64,000 nt of DNA from Casp-alpha2 sp036337015 (GTDB lineage Bacteria; Pseudomonadota; Alphaproteobacteria; Rhodospirillales; Casp-alpha2): the NCBI GenBank assembly GCA_036337015.1, contig JAYZEZ010000008.1:178329-242328 (forward strand). Direction: 5' to 3'. The translations under genes were made by a program, and so were the position numbers. A model generated the notes under the pieces. The model ran no database searches, was not told where the DNA came from, and was given only the letters and a program-made list of their open reading frames with translations. The stretch's first letter is position 1, and the number at the start of each line of letters is the position of its first letter. Shown one piece after another: positions 26,589 to 36,989 of this stretch.

Positions 26589-27881
26589 ATGGCCGTAAAT
26601 ATAAAGGTCCCTGCACTAGGCGAGTCAGTCACTGAAGCAACTGTTTCTAAATGGTTTAAGTCAGCTGGAGATAAGGTCTCTATTGATGAACCTATAGTAG
26701 AACTTGAAACAGACAAGGTTACGATTGAGGTAAATGCAAAAGTCGCCGGTGCAATTAAAAGCATTGCTGCTGTTGAGGGCACTGATGTTCAGGTCGACTC
26801 AATACTAGGTGTAATTGAAGAAGGCTCTCCTAGCAACGATAAAAAAAACACAGATGAAGAATCAATCAAGGAACCGGAAAATTTGTCAGAACCTGAAAAT
26901 TTACCTGAAACATTGCCCATGATCAAAAATGATGCCGCTGAATCCCCTGTTGCTTCTTCTAATACAAGCAGCCCTATTAAGTTACCAAAAAATCTGTCTC
27001 CAGCAGTACGGAAACTCATCGACGAAAATAATTTAAACGCTATACAAATCCCATCCACTGGAAAAGATGGTCGTCTGACCAAAGGTGATGTCCTTAATTA
27101 TATCGCCAAGGGAGGGGGGGCTGATGCGCTTGCAACCCAAACTTCTTTGAATACTGAGCCACTTCCTCCTCGCCCTGAAGACCCTCGAGAAGAACGCATA
27201 CGTATGAGCAAACTTCGGAAAATTATTTCTGGGCGCCTCAAGGAAGCACAGAATACAGCTGCAATGTTAACTACTTGGAACGAAGTTGATATGGATGCAG
27301 TTATTAAGCTTCGGACAAACAACAAAGATGCCTTTGAAAAGAAACACGGTGTCAGACTTGGCTTTATGTCATCATTTATTAAAGCCTCATGCATAGCACT
27401 TAAGGAATGGCCTGCGGTAAATGGTGAAATTTACGGCGATGAAATCATTTACAAAAATTATTATAACATAGGCGTTGCTGTTGGGTCGCCAAAAGGGTTA
27501 GTAGTGCCAGTCCTTAAAGATGCTGATAAAATGGAATTTCATGAGATAGAAAGACATATTTCTGACTTTGGCATAAAAGCAAGAGATGGCAAATTAGGTA
27601 TAGATGAGATGATGGGTGGCACATTTACTATCTCCAATGGAGGAGTGTTTGGATCACTCAATTCCATGCCAATTCTAAATGTTCCGCAATCTGCGATCTT
27701 AGGAATGCACAAAATTGAAAAACGGGCAGTTGTGGTAAACGACGAAATTGTAATTAGGCCAATGATGCATCTAGCACTTAGCTACGATCACCGTATAGTT
27801 GATGGACGTGAAGCCGTTTCATTCCTCGTACGTATAAAAGAATGCATCGAAAGTCCAGAACGCATATTGATAAATGTCTAG
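26589..27881 (+). CDS. sucB: Dihydrolipoyl succinyltransferase, 2-oxoglutarate dehydrogenase E2
   Basis: Core of the 2-oxoglutarate dehydrogenase complex. One lipoyl domain (1-77) with the modified lysine K43 in ETDKVTIEV is followed by an acidic/Pro-rich linker, a peripheral-subunit-binding domain (about 135-170, SPAVRKLIDENNL) and the catalytic acyltransferase domain ending in SYDHRIVDGREAV with the HxxxDG active site. The 430 residues and single lipoyl domain fit the succinyl-type E2 rather than pyruvate E2. Its stop overlaps or lies just before the lpd start. Confidence 0.96.
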   Translation: MAVNIKVPALGESVTEATVSKWFKSAGDKVSIDEPIVELETDKVTIEVNAKVAGAIKSIAAVEGTDVQVDSILGVIEEGSPSNDKKNTDEESIKEPENLSEPENLPETLPMIKNDAAESPVASSNTSSPIKLPKNLSPAVRKLIDENNLNAIQIPSTGKDGRLTKGDVLNYIAKGGGADALATQTSLNTEPLPPRPEDPREERIRMSKLRKIISGRLKEAQNTAAMLTTWNEVDMDAVIKLRTNNKDAFEKKHGVRLGFMSSFIKASCIALKEWPAVNGEIYGDEIIYKNYYNIGVAVGSPKGLVVPVLKDADKMEFHEIERHISDFGIKARDGKLGIDEMMGGTFTISNGGVFGSLNSMPILNVPQSAILGMHKIEKRAVVVNDEIVIRPMMHLALSYDHRIVDGREAVSFLVRIKECIESPERILINV

Positions 27882-27894
27882 TGAAAGCCCCAAC

Positions 27895-29316
27895 ATGAAT
27901 GATGAATACGACCTAACTGTAATTGGCGGCGGTCCCGGAGGATATGTAGCTGCTATTCGTGCAGCACAACTGGGCCTTAAAACTGCAATTGTTGAAAAAC
28001 GTCAAGCCTTAGGTGGAACTTGTCTTAATGTCGGATGTATTCCGTCTAAAGCATTGCTCCAATCTTCACATCATTACGAACAAGCAAAAAAAGAATTTCC
28101 CCAACACGGCATCAGGGCAAAAGTAAGTCTTGACCTAGGAACGATGATGCAGCGCAAAAAAGAAGTTGTCGGAAGCCTTACAAAAGGCGTCGAATTCTTG
28201 ATAAAAAAAAATAACATTGATTACTATGTAGGTGAAGGACAGATCGATCTTGTGGGTCAAGTTACTATAACTCCCCAAAAAAAGGGAGAAAAGAAAAAGA
28301 CTATAAAAACTGGTAATATTCTCATAGCTACTGGGTCTGTTGTTACGCAACTAGCTGACATCAAAATTGATCAAAAACAAATAGTAGATTCTACCGGTGC
28401 ATTGTCGCTAAGCAAAGTGCCTAAGACACTAGCCATTATTGGAGCAGGAGTCATTGGTTTAGAGTTAGGTTCAGTATGGCGTAGACTTGGAGCAGAAGTA
28501 ACAGTTATTGAGTTTCTTGATCATATTTTACCCGGAATGGATGAAGACTTATCAAACCATATGAAGCAAACTCTTTCTAAACAGGGTATTTCTTTTAAGT
28601 TATCAAAAAAGGTAACCACTGCAAAAAAAAATAAAAACAGTGTTACTTTAAATTTAGAGTCTATTAACAAGAATGGTAGTAATAAAAAAAATGAAAAGAT
28701 AGTGGCTGACGTGGTTTTGGTTGCTATAGGCCGTAGACCTTATACGGACAATTTAGGTCTTGAGAAAGTCGGTATAGAATTAAATGAGCACGGCTTCATT
28801 AAAGTTGATGAAGACTTCCAAACTAATGTTGAAGGTATTTTTGCCATTGGGGACGTGATTGGTGGACTTATGTTAGCTCACAAGGCTGAAGATGAAGGTG
28901 TGGTTTTTGCCGAAATCTTAGCAGGACAATCAGGTCATATTGATTACAATTCAATCCCAGGGATCGTTTATACATGGCCTGAGGTTGCAGGTGTTGGAAA
29001 AACTGAAAAGCAACTAAAAGATGCTGGAATAGATTATAAAACTGGCAAGTTCCCTTTCACTGCTAATTCACGTGCACGATGTATTGACGATACCGATGGT
29101 TTTGTAAAAATACTTGCTCATGCAATTACAGACGAAATATTAGGTTGTCATATAATTGGACCGCAGGCAGGAGACCTTATTCAAGAAGTTGTCATTGCTA
29201 TGGAATTAAGTGCATCATCGGAAGATATAGCCCGCATTTGCCACGGTCACCCGGGGCTATCTGAAGCCATAAAAGAATCTGCTTTAGACGTTAGCAGTCG
29301 TGCTATTCATAAATAA
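27895..29316 (+). CDS. lpdA: Dihydrolipoyl dehydrogenase (E3)
   Basis: FAD/NAD enzyme that re-oxidises the lipoyl group of E2. The redox disulfide CLNVGC sits in LGGTCLNVGCIPSKALL, the FAD fold is DLTVIGGGPGGYVAAI, the NAD fold IIGAGVIGLELGSVW, and the C-terminal HGHPGLSEAIKES carries the catalytic His-Glu. I use the ATG at 27895 (473 residues, normal N-terminus). An ATG at 27874 would overlap sucB by 8 bp and add seven residues; neither has a clear Shine-Dalgarno. The middle NAD region is rich in Lys/Asn, as expected from AT-rich DNA. Confidence 0.95.
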   Translation: MNDEYDLTVIGGGPGGYVAAIRAAQLGLKTAIVEKRQALGGTCLNVGCIPSKALLQSSHHYEQAKKEFPQHGIRAKVSLDLGTMMQRKKEVVGSLTKGVEFLIKKNNIDYYVGEGQIDLVGQVTITPQKKGEKKKTIKTGNILIATGSVVTQLADIKIDQKQIVDSTGALSLSKVPKTLAIIGAGVIGLELGSVWRRLGAEVTVIEFLDHILPGMDEDLSNHMKQTLSKQGISFKLSKKVTTAKKNKNSVTLNLESINKNGSNKKNEKIVADVVLVAIGRRPYTDNLGLEKVGIELNEHGFIKVDEDFQTNVEGIFAIGDVIGGLMLAHKAEDEGVVFAEILAGQSGHIDYNSIPGIVYTWPEVAGVGKTEKQLKDAGIDYKTGKFPFTANSRARCIDDTDGFVKILAHAITDEILGCHIIGPQAGDLIQEVVIAMELSASSEDIARICHGHPGLSEAIKESALDVSSRAIHK

Positions 29317-29403
29317 CTATAATAAAATACAAATATTTTTAAGTTTTAATCAAAACCCTAAATTCCAATGATGATATAAAAGGTTGTATTTGGACCTCCA
29401 ACC

Positions 29404-30651
29404 ATGAAAGCTCGTTTGTCATCATTGCCACTGATCACCTCCTTTTGCTTAGCCAATAGTTTTAGCCAGCTCGGGATTGCGACATTTCCTTCCTTGCTGC
29501 CAGTTTTTTTAACTGAGTGGCAGCTCTCAAATACAGAAGCAGGTTGGATCAATGGTATTTTTTTTGCCGGTTATCTAGGGGCTGTACCAATTTTAGTTAG
29601 CTTGACTGATCGGATAAAAGCTTGGAAAATTTATTTTTCTTGTTTGTTATTAATTTCCGCAACTAGTCTAGCTTTTGCTTTTATGGCTGAAGGGTTTTGG
29701 ACAGCTGTGTTTATTCGGTTTTTTGCTGGCGTCGGTCTAGCAGGAACTTACATGCCAGGTTTAAAGTTACTTAACGACAATTTAAAAATACGTTTTGGCA
29801 ATAAGGACCATAGCAGAGCCATATCTTTCTACGTTGCCAATTTTGGTGTAGGCATGGCAATGTCCTTTTATTTTTCAGGTGCAATTGGAGAAGCATATAA
29901 TTGGCACTGGGCATTTGCTTTTGCAGCCATCGGACCGGTTGGATCAATAATTCTAACCGCTACTAATTTGTCCTATAAAAATTCAGTGCCTATCAAATAT
30001 CCCAAAACTCATATTTTTGATTTTAGACCAGTTTTTCGATGTCGAGAGGCAATGGGCTACGTATTAGCCTATGCTGCACATAATTTTGAATTATTTGCTT
30101 TTCGCTCGTGGATAGTAGCTCATTTGGTCCTATCCTCTGAAACTAGTAAATCTGAAATTACTGGTTGGAGTATCACAACTATTGTGGCTCTGCTTAATTT
30201 AATAGGACTACCTGCTAGTGTTTTAGGTAACGAACTAGCAAAATATTTTGGCCGTCAAAAAACAATCACCATTGTGATGATGATTTCAGCCATTTTTGCA
30301 TGTTTACTTGGTTTCTCTTCACATTGGCCATTTTGGTTAATTATTGTTTTTTCATTTTTATATTTCATAACAATAATTGCTGATTCTGCAGCACTTACAG
30401 CTGGTGTAGTAGCAGCAGCACCAGAGGGTTACAGTGGCACAACAATGTCCGTTTATTCTTGCATTGGATTCATGGGGTCCTTTACGGGTCCATTATTTTT
30501 CGGGATAATACTAGATCTAACTAATAATTTAAATTTGGGAGAACAAATTATAACCTCCTGGGGGATTGCATTTATATCCATAGGTATAATTGGAATATTA
30601 GGGTCTTTATCACTAGCTATTTTGCCTAAAAAAAATGATACTAATAATTAA
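29404..30651 (+). CDS. Major facilitator superfamily transporter
   Basis: Inner-membrane transporter of 415 residues with about 12 hydrophobic segments in two halves. The loop between helices 2 and 3 (VSLTDRIKAWKIY) matches the MFS DRxGRR-type position loosely. Other visible features are RFFAGVGLAGTYMPG in helix 4-5, and a hydrophilic middle loop around residues 195-215. I cannot assign a substrate. It stands alone after lpdA and its stop overlaps the stop of the convergent xerC by four bases. Confidence 0.85.
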   Translation: MKARLSSLPLITSFCLANSFSQLGIATFPSLLPVFLTEWQLSNTEAGWINGIFFAGYLGAVPILVSLTDRIKAWKIYFSCLLLISATSLAFAFMAEGFWTAVFIRFFAGVGLAGTYMPGLKLLNDNLKIRFGNKDHSRAISFYVANFGVGMAMSFYFSGAIGEAYNWHWAFAFAAIGPVGSIILTATNLSYKNSVPIKYPKTHIFDFRPVFRCREAMGYVLAYAAHNFELFAFRSWIVAHLVLSSETSKSEITGWSITTIVALLNLIGLPASVLGNELAKYFGRQKTITIVMMISAIFACLLGFSSHWPFWLIIVFSFLYFITIIADSAALTAGVVAAAPEGYSGTTMSVYSCIGFMGSFTGPLFFGIILDLTNNLNLGEQIITSWGIAFISIGIIGILGSLSLAILPKKNDTNN

Positions 30652-31595
30652 CGACGAGCGCGAGGGTGAGACCTATCATAAACAGACTTTAGCCGGACTG
30701 CATCGACCTCGGTGTAACGTTGCGTAGTCGAAAGTGATGCGTGACCTAATAGCTTTTGAATAGTACGAAGATCCCCCCCACCTGCTAATAAATGCGTAGC
30801 AAAGCTATGACGCAAAGCATGAGGTGTTGCAGTTTCCAATAGCCCTAAACGGGCCCTTAAAGCCTTCATCTGGCGCTGAATGACACGTGCAGTTAATCTT
30901 TTTCCTCTTTTGCCGACAAATAAGGGGCCTACACTTGTCAATTTATAAGGACATGAATCAATATAATCTGTTATAGCCGTCATGATAATCGGTAGCACTG
31001 GAACTAAACGCTGTTTACCCCCCTTCCCGCTAATCACAATTGTGCTGTTAGACTCTTCTATAGCTGTGATTTGCTCAAAGTTAATACTTAACGCTTCGCT
31101 AATTCGTAAGCCACAACCATATAAAAATAATATCACTGCTTTATCGCGTTTACCCATCCAAGACTCTTTTTGTAAATCGCTAATACTTTTAACAACATCT
31201 ACTGCGGTTATTTCATCTAACGCCTTAGGTACGGAATGTGGCAACTTCGCTGTCTTGACAGATATTATGGCAGCATTTTCAGCCAAGCCACGAATATCCA
31301 AAAATTTAAAAAAATTTCTCAAAGTTGATATAGCGCGTGCGGTCGATGAACGAGCTAGTCCACTGGCTTGTCGTAATGCTAAATATGACCGAAAATCCTC
31401 AATCCTTAGAGATCCCAGATCATCAATCCCTGGTGAGAAGCCAAGATGTTCAGATAAAAATTGTAAAAATTTATTTAAGTCACTGGTATAAGCATTGATA
31501 GTATGAGTTGAAATTCGACGTTCATGCACCAGCCAATTTTGCCAATCCTCAATAGAACGTAAAACTGCCGGTTCTACTTCAAAATCAATCTTCAT
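30648..31595 (-). CDS. xerC: XerC tyrosine recombinase
   Basis: Site-specific recombinase that resolves chromosome dimers at dif with XerD. Counting from the ATG at 31595 (315 residues), the catalytic set is R164 (GLRISEA), K191 (SGKGGK), H259 and R262 (HALRHSFATH), H285 (LLGHASL) and nucleophile Y294 (TQRYTEVD). An alternative TTG start at 31601 adds two residues. Location next to a DUF484 gene is typical of XerC, not XerD. It overlaps the DUF484 gene by about 10 bases, so the two are co-transcribed. It is a core housekeeping copy, not part of a mobile element. Confidence 0.93.
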   Translation of the reverse strand: MKIDFEVEPAVLRSIEDWQNWLVHERRISTHTINAYTSDLNKFLQFLSEHLGFSPGIDDLGSLRIEDFRSYLALRQASGLARSSTARAISTLRNFFKFLDIRGLAENAAIISVKTAKLPHSVPKALDEITAVDVVKSISDLQKESWMGKRDKAVILFLYGCGLRISEALSINFEQITAIEESNSTIVISGKGGKQRLVPVLPIIMTAITDYIDSCPYKLTSVGPLFVGKRGKRLTARVIQRQMKALRARLGLLETATPHALRHSFATHLLAGGGDLRTIQKLLGHASLSTTQRYTEVDAVRLKSVYDRSHPRARR

Positions 31596-32346
31596 TTCCA
31601 ACGGCTCTGTTTAAGCAAATCTCTATTACTCTAGCAAAAAATGCGATCATTTCTGTCCCCTGCCCAGGACTAAAGCTTTGAGTTCTAGTACCAAGACCCA
31701 TGACACCTAATGGCATTTTGCAACTAGGGAAAAGCCTTGCTAAACCAGCTGAACGCACTAACCCTGAGGCTGCTCCAAACAAGCCAATAGACCCCCTCGA
31801 ACTTTCTTCAACATCTTGCAAAAGTGCAATGTCTTTATTTCTTCCCAAAATACGATCCACCTCGCCAGCATTGAGATTTTTGACTTCAGCATCTGCTCTC
31901 GACAAAACACCAGGATCAAGACCAGGCGGCTCAAACCCAAGCACAAAAATGTCCACATCTAATAACATAGGTAATTCATCGCTGATTATACGTAATAGCT
32001 GATCTAAGCCTTTTCCCTTCAAAAGAGCCAAAACTGCAGCGTGTGTTCTTTTTTGTACAAACAAGTTATTACGACTTGTCTCAATAACTTCTTGAGCACA
32101 ACCTCGAAGATCATCTATTTCCCTCAGTCGGCGATCAGCAAGGAACCGTTGCATATCGACAATTCCATCTCCAGTCCAACGTGATGGAGCCACCATATTA
32201 GATAATAAGTCCTGGCGGTCACTAAAAAAGTCTGGATGATTTTCTAAGAAGGAGACAACATCATCAACAGTAATACTACTTGATGGTTCTTTCCGTTTGT
32301 CTTGTGTAGGATCTCCAAGCTTTTTTCTACCTTTTTTTTGAAACAT
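31585..32346 (-). CDS. DUF484 family protein
   Basis: The 253-residue product begins with a basic stretch, then the DUF484 hallmark VVSFLENHPDFFSDR, and continues as a GAF-like domain. DUF484 genes commonly lie next to xerC, as here (overlapping reading frames); the biochemical role is unknown. It is read divergently from priA with 110 bp between, which must hold both promoters. Confidence 0.88.
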   Translation of the reverse strand: MFQKKGRKKLGDPTQDKRKEPSSSITVDDVVSFLENHPDFFSDRQDLLSNMVAPSRWTGDGIVDMQRFLADRRLREIDDLRGCAQEVIETSRNNLFVQKRTHAAVLALLKGKGLDQLLRIISDELPMLLDVDIFVLGFEPPGLDPGVLSRADAEVKNLNAGEVDRILGRNKDIALLQDVEESSRGSIGLFGAASGLVRSAGLARLFPSCKMPLGVMGLGTRTQSFSPGQGTEMIAFFARVIEICLNRAVGNED

Positions 32347-32456
32347 TATACCAAGAAACCTCGCAAGATTATACGAATCGCTTATTATAATCGAATTTAA
32401 TAAATCACATCACTAAACTTTTTATAAAAAGTAAATTAATTCGGATCAAAGTTATC

Positions 32457-34655
32457 ATGTCCCCTACCTTCAATACCGAAAAAAAAAGTATTATGCTACC
32501 CCTTCCCATTTCGCCTGCAAAGGGCAGTACTTTTGATTACCTCGTACCTCCAGGTTTAGATATATCACTTGGAGACTTCGTTTCTGTCCCATTCGGGTCG
32601 CGTTCAATAAGAGGTGTCGTCTGGGGCAACCCAGTTGGCAATTGTAGTGAAGAAAAACTCAGGAGAATAAGTGAAAGGCTAGATTGCCCGCCTCTTCCTA
32701 AAGTTTCTCGAGAATTCATTGAGTGGGTAGCACGTTATACAGTCAATACACCAGGAGCCGTATTAAAAATGGTTATGAGTGTTCCGGACGCTTTAAGTCC
32801 ACCCAAACCAATCCTTACGTTTAAAATCAATACGATGCAAAACGATTTTTTGCTTACACCAGAACGAAACCGTGTACTAAAAATACTTGAAAAAGAGGAG
32901 ACAATTCCAACGGCAGAGTTAGCGCGTAAAGCTAAGGTAAGTCCAAATGTTATCAAAGGACTTGTAAATAAAGGTAAACTAATTTCAGTGAAGACCCCAG
33001 CCAAATCCGCTACACAAGATTTAAAAACTAACTTGACAGAAAATAAGCCAAAACTGTCTCTAGATCAGAACAAAGCAGCAAAAATTTTAGAAACCACTAC
33101 TGAAAATGAAACCTTTTCAGTAACATTAATCAATGGAGTACCTGGATCAGGCAAGACTGAGGTATACTTCCAAGCTATTGCCAAAGCACTTAAAAATAAT
33201 GGTCAAGTATTAGTTCTTTTGCCGGAAATATCACTTAGCGCGCAATGGCTAGAAAGATTTAGAGTGCGTTTCGGCAAAGATCCCGTTGAATGGCATTCTG
33301 AATTAACGCCTGCCATACGCCGGAAAACTTGGCGAGCAGTAGCCGAAGGTCAAGCTCTAGTAGTGGTTGGAGCACGTTCTGCTTTATTCTTACCATTTCT
33401 AAATTTAAAGCTAATCGTAGCAGACGAAGAACACGACACATCTTTTAAACAGGAAGAAGGTGTAATTTACAACGCCCGCGATATGGCTATCGTACGAGCA
33501 CAAATAGGTTCTATTCCTATTATTCTAGCATCTGCGACACCTGCCCTTGAAACTATACATAATGTTAAACAAGGACGTTACAAAACAATACATTTACCAA
33601 ACCGATATGGTGATGCAAAACTACCTACTATTGAAACTATCGATATGCGGAACGAAAAATTAAATGCCCAAAGTTGGCTTTCACCAACTCTACAGGCAAT
33701 GCTAGAAAAAACCTTCGTAGGCAAAGAGCAAGCAATGTTGTTTCTCAATAGACGAGGTTATGCACCATTAACACTATGCCGCACTTGTGGGCATCGTTTC
33801 CATTGCCCAAATTGTTCTGCTTGGCTAGTTGAACATAGACAAGGCGGATTTTTACAATGTCATCATTGTGGCTTTAACAAACGATTACCAAAGTTCTGTC
33901 CCAGTTGTGAAAAGGAGAATACTCTTGCAGCATGTGGGCCGGGGGTGGAGCGTTTAGCAGAAGAGGTAAAAAAACTTTTTCCTGATATCCGCATAACAAT
34001 TGCATCTAGCGATACAATCACTGGCCCAAAAGCAGCTTCAAAATTTGTCAGAAAGATTGAAAATCATGAAGTTGATCTAATTATTGGCACCCAGATTGTA
34101 GCAAAAGGCTATCACTTCCCCTTACTAACACTGGTTGGTGCTGTAGATGCAGACTTAGGTCTAACTGGGGGCGATCTCAGAGCCGCTGAACGAACACATC
34201 AATTATTATATCAAGTTGCAGGTCGAGCAGGTAGAAGTAGCCGTAGAGGACGTGTCATAATACAAACATACATGCCAGAACATCCCGTCATGAAAGCATT
34301 GCAAGGTGGTAAGCAAAAAAATTTCATGGAGGCAGAGACTGCAAGTCGTCGTAAAGCCAACATGCCTCCTTTTGGTCGTCTAGCAGCGATAATAATTTCA
34401 GCTAAATCAGAAGAGGTAGCAGATGCAACTGCTGCATTACTTAGCAAGTTTCGGCCAAGTGCTGAAGGTATTACTGTTCTTGGACCGGTACCAGCACCAA
34501 TGGCGTTTTTACGTGGAAGACACCGAAGACGCTTGTTACTCAAAACAACTAAGAAATTCAACATACAAGGAGTTATTCGGGATTGGTTAGAACGGGCTAG
34601 AAACCCTAAGAATGCACGAGTTCAAATTGATGTAGACCCCTATAGTTTTTATTAG
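32457..34655 (+). CDS. priA: PriA, primosomal replication restart helicase
   Basis: 3'-to-5' superfamily 2 helicase that reloads the replisome at stalled forks. The 732-residue product has the N-terminal 3'-end-binding domain, Walker A GVPGSGKT (227-234), DEEH box (323-326), and a zinc region with paired cysteines CRTCGHRFHCPNC, CHHCG and CPSC. Then come the helicase C-terminal motifs GTQIVAKGYHFP, VDADLGL and QVAGRAGRSSRRG. All key residues are present. It is divergent from the DUF484-xerC pair. Confidence 0.97.
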   Translation: MSPTFNTEKKSIMLPLPISPAKGSTFDYLVPPGLDISLGDFVSVPFGSRSIRGVVWGNPVGNCSEEKLRRISERLDCPPLPKVSREFIEWVARYTVNTPGAVLKMVMSVPDALSPPKPILTFKINTMQNDFLLTPERNRVLKILEKEETIPTAELARKAKVSPNVIKGLVNKGKLISVKTPAKSATQDLKTNLTENKPKLSLDQNKAAKILETTTENETFSVTLINGVPGSGKTEVYFQAIAKALKNNGQVLVLLPEISLSAQWLERFRVRFGKDPVEWHSELTPAIRRKTWRAVAEGQALVVVGARSALFLPFLNLKLIVADEEHDTSFKQEEGVIYNARDMAIVRAQIGSIPIILASATPALETIHNVKQGRYKTIHLPNRYGDAKLPTIETIDMRNEKLNAQSWLSPTLQAMLEKTFVGKEQAMLFLNRRGYAPLTLCRTCGHRFHCPNCSAWLVEHRQGGFLQCHHCGFNKRLPKFCPSCEKENTLAACGPGVERLAEEVKKLFPDIRITIASSDTITGPKAASKFVRKIENHEVDLIIGTQIVAKGYHFPLLTLVGAVDADLGLTGGDLRAAERTHQLLYQVAGRAGRSSRRGRVIIQTYMPEHPVMKALQGGKQKNFMEAETASRRKANMPPFGRLAAIIISAKSEEVADATAALLSKFRPSAEGITVLGPVPAPMAFLRGRHRRRLLLKTTKKFNIQGVIRDWLERARNPKNARVQIDVDPYSFY

Positions 34656-34867
34656 CTAACCAAAGGGCTATAGACATTAACAGCTAAAAAAATAACTAGA
34701 TCTCTTTATTAAACCCATTTATTTTAAAGTTTAAAATTCAAACTAACTATTGAAACATAGTTTCTAATTCGTAAATTGCTTTTTTAGGCATCTTGCACGC
34801 TAGAAACGTGTGTGGTAGGACATATTCAAAATTCGAAAAGATCCCGATTCTAGGAGGACAATTCTAG

Positions 34868-35428
34868 GTGTCAGCTCAGTCCATAGGCGCAACCGGCCTA
34901 GCCGGAAGGTATGCTACGGCACTTTTTGAACTTGCCAACGCAGACAACAAGTTGGATCAAGTTGCAAATGATCTTTTGCGACTTAAATCTATGATCGAAG
35001 CAAATAAGGATTTAAAACGCCTTATTCTTTCGCCTATAATCTCTCGCAAAGATCAAGGTTTAGCTATTGATTCTGTTTTGAAAAAAATGGGAATGTGTCA
35101 ATTAACCTTAAATTTTATTGGTACGATCGCACAAAACAGACGTCTTTCATCTATCATAGATATGATTGCTTCCTATAATGCCTTATTAGCAGAACGGAGA
35201 GGCGAATCTACGGCTGAAATCGTAACAGCAACAGCATTAACTAAAAATCAAATTGAACATTTAAGTAATTCTTTGAAAAAGGTCATAGGGTCCGACGTTT
35301 CCATAAGCACAAAGGTTGATGAAAGCGTCCTTGGAGGCCTAATTATTAAAATTGGATCAAGAATGGTAGACGGATCGCTAAGAACAAAACTTCAGCAATT
35401 ACGTTTTGCCATGAAAGGGATTGGGTAA
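34868..35428 (+). CDS. atpH: ATP synthase F1 delta subunit
   Basis: Peripheral-stalk subunit that links F1 to F0. The 186-residue product starts at GTG 34868 after AGGAGG (34852-34857) and shows the family features LAGRYATALFELA at the N-terminus and a C-terminal VDESVLGGLIIKIGSRMVDGS. First gene of the alphaproteobacterial atpHAGDC operon (F0 genes are elsewhere); about 210 bp upstream have no gene and should hold its promoter. Stop and atpA start overlap (TAATG). Confidence 0.95.
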   Translation: MSAQSIGATGLAGRYATALFELANADNKLDQVANDLLRLKSMIEANKDLKRLILSPIISRKDQGLAIDSVLKKMGMCQLTLNFIGTIAQNRRLSSIIDMIASYNALLAERRGESTAEIVTATALTKNQIEHLSNSLKKVIGSDVSISTKVDESVLGGLIIKIGSRMVDGSLRTKLQQLRFAMKGIG

Positions 35429-36957
35429 TGGATATCAAACCAGCGGAGATCTCCTCCATATTAAAAAAACAAATTGCGGATTTTGGTAGTGAAGCTGAGG
35501 TGGCTGAAGTAGGTCAAGTGCTCTCTGTAGGTGACGGTATTGCACGTGTCTATGGACTTGATCAGGTTCAAGCTGGTGAAATGGTCGAGTTTCAAGGCGG
35601 CATCAAAGGAATGGCACTAAACCTCGAATTAGATAACGTTGGTATCGTTATTTTTGGGGATGACAAAAATATCAAAGAAGGCGATATTGTCAAAAGAACC
35701 GGCGATATTGTTGATGTGCCAGTAGGCAAGGAATTATTAGGTCGCGTTGTTGATGCGCTGGGAAATCCGATTGATGGAAAAGGCCCCATAAATTCTGATA
35801 AGAGACAACGAGTAGAAGTCAAGGCACCAGGGATTATCCCTCGCAAATCTGTCCACGAGCCTGTGCAAACTGGAATCAAAGCTATTGACTCTCTAATTCC
35901 TGTCGGCCGGGGACAAAGAGAATTAATTATTGGCGACAGACAGACTGGCAAAACTGCAGTAGTGATAGATACGATAATCAATCAGCGCAGAGTTAACGAA
36001 AGTGGTAAAGAATCTGATAAGCTATACTGTATTTATGTTGCTGTCGGACAGAAACGGTCAACTGTGGCGCAATTGGTAAAAACTTTGGAGGACTATGACG
36101 CTTTAAAATATTCTATTGTCATAGCCGCTACTGCATCGGAACCTGCACCATTACAATTCTTAGCTCCATATACAGGTTGTACTATGGGTGAATTCTTTCG
36201 TGACAACGGAATGCATGCAGTGATTTTCTATGATGATTTGTCTAAACAAGCCGTTGCTTATCGACAAATGTCTCTACTTCTAAGACGCCCCCCCGGTCGA
36301 GAGGCTTACCCGGGTGATGTTTTTTATTTACATTCACGATTACTTGAAAGATCTGCAAAGATGAGTGACGACGAGGGCGCAGGATCATTGACTGCTTTGC
36401 CTGTTATTGAAACTCAAGCAGGTGATGTTTCGGCGTATATACCTACAAACGTAATTTCTATTACTGACGGGCAAATTTTTCTAGAAACTGAATTATTTTT
36501 TAGAGGCATTAGGCCTGCCGTAAACGTTGGTCTTTCAGTATCACGCGTTGGTTCAGCAGCACAGATCAAGGCCATGAAACAAGTTGCAGGTTCAATCAAA
36601 TTAGAATTGGCCCAATACCGTGAAATGGCAGCATTTGCTCAATTCGCCTCAGATTTAGATCAATCTACCCAACAACTTTTAGCGAGAGGCGCTCGACTAA
36701 CTGAACTTCTTAAACAACCTCAATATGAACCGGTGCCAGTTGAGGAGCAAGTTGTTAGTATTTTTGCTGGTGTAAATGGCTATACAGATAATATTGACGT
36801 AAACAAAGTCGGTGACTTCGAAACGAGACTTCTCGATGAAGTGCGAACAAAAGGTGGTGAGATTTTAGACTCCATTCGCAATGAAAAAGAATTAAGCGAT
36901 GATACAGAAACCAAACTTAGAAAATTTCTTGATGATTTTTCTAAAGCTTATGCCTAA
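35428..36957 (+). CDS. atpA: ATP synthase F1 alpha subunit
   Basis: Non-catalytic nucleotide-binding subunit of F1. The 509-residue length is standard. P-loop GDRQTGKT (169-176), the family sequence around AYRQMSLLLRRPPGREAYPGD (here longer than quoted) and the ERSAKMSDDEGAGSLTALP segment are intact, as is the arginine-finger region VGLSVSRVGSAAQ. It overlaps atpH by one base. Confidence 0.98.
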   Translation: MDIKPAEISSILKKQIADFGSEAEVAEVGQVLSVGDGIARVYGLDQVQAGEMVEFQGGIKGMALNLELDNVGIVIFGDDKNIKEGDIVKRTGDIVDVPVGKELLGRVVDALGNPIDGKGPINSDKRQRVEVKAPGIIPRKSVHEPVQTGIKAIDSLIPVGRGQRELIIGDRQTGKTAVVIDTIINQRRVNESGKESDKLYCIYVAVGQKRSTVAQLVKTLEDYDALKYSIVIAATASEPAPLQFLAPYTGCTMGEFFRDNGMHAVIFYDDLSKQAVAYRQMSLLLRRPPGREAYPGDVFYLHSRLLERSAKMSDDEGAGSLTALPVIETQAGDVSAYIPTNVISITDGQIFLETELFFRGIRPAVNVGLSVSRVGSAAQIKAMKQVAGSIKLELAQYREMAAFAQFASDLDQSTQQLLARGARLTELLKQPQYEPVPVEEQVVSIFAGVNGYTDNIDVNKVGDFETRLLDEVRTKGGEILDSIRNEKELSDDTETKLRKFLDDFSKAYA

Positions 36958-36989
36958 ACCAGAAAAATAGGGCAACAAAAACAAAAGCC

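Noticed and set aside
30982..31491. Plus-strand ORF of 169 codons opposite xerC
   Set aside because: It is antisense to xerC with all catalytic residues of XerC conserved on the other strand; a shadow frame.
30648..31595. xerC as an integrase of a mobile element
   Set aside because: Context (DUF484, priA) and length fit the chromosomal XerC; no attachment-site repeats were seen.
35592..35981. Minus-strand ORF of 129 codons within atpA
   Set aside because: Shadow of a highly conserved gene; no start signal.
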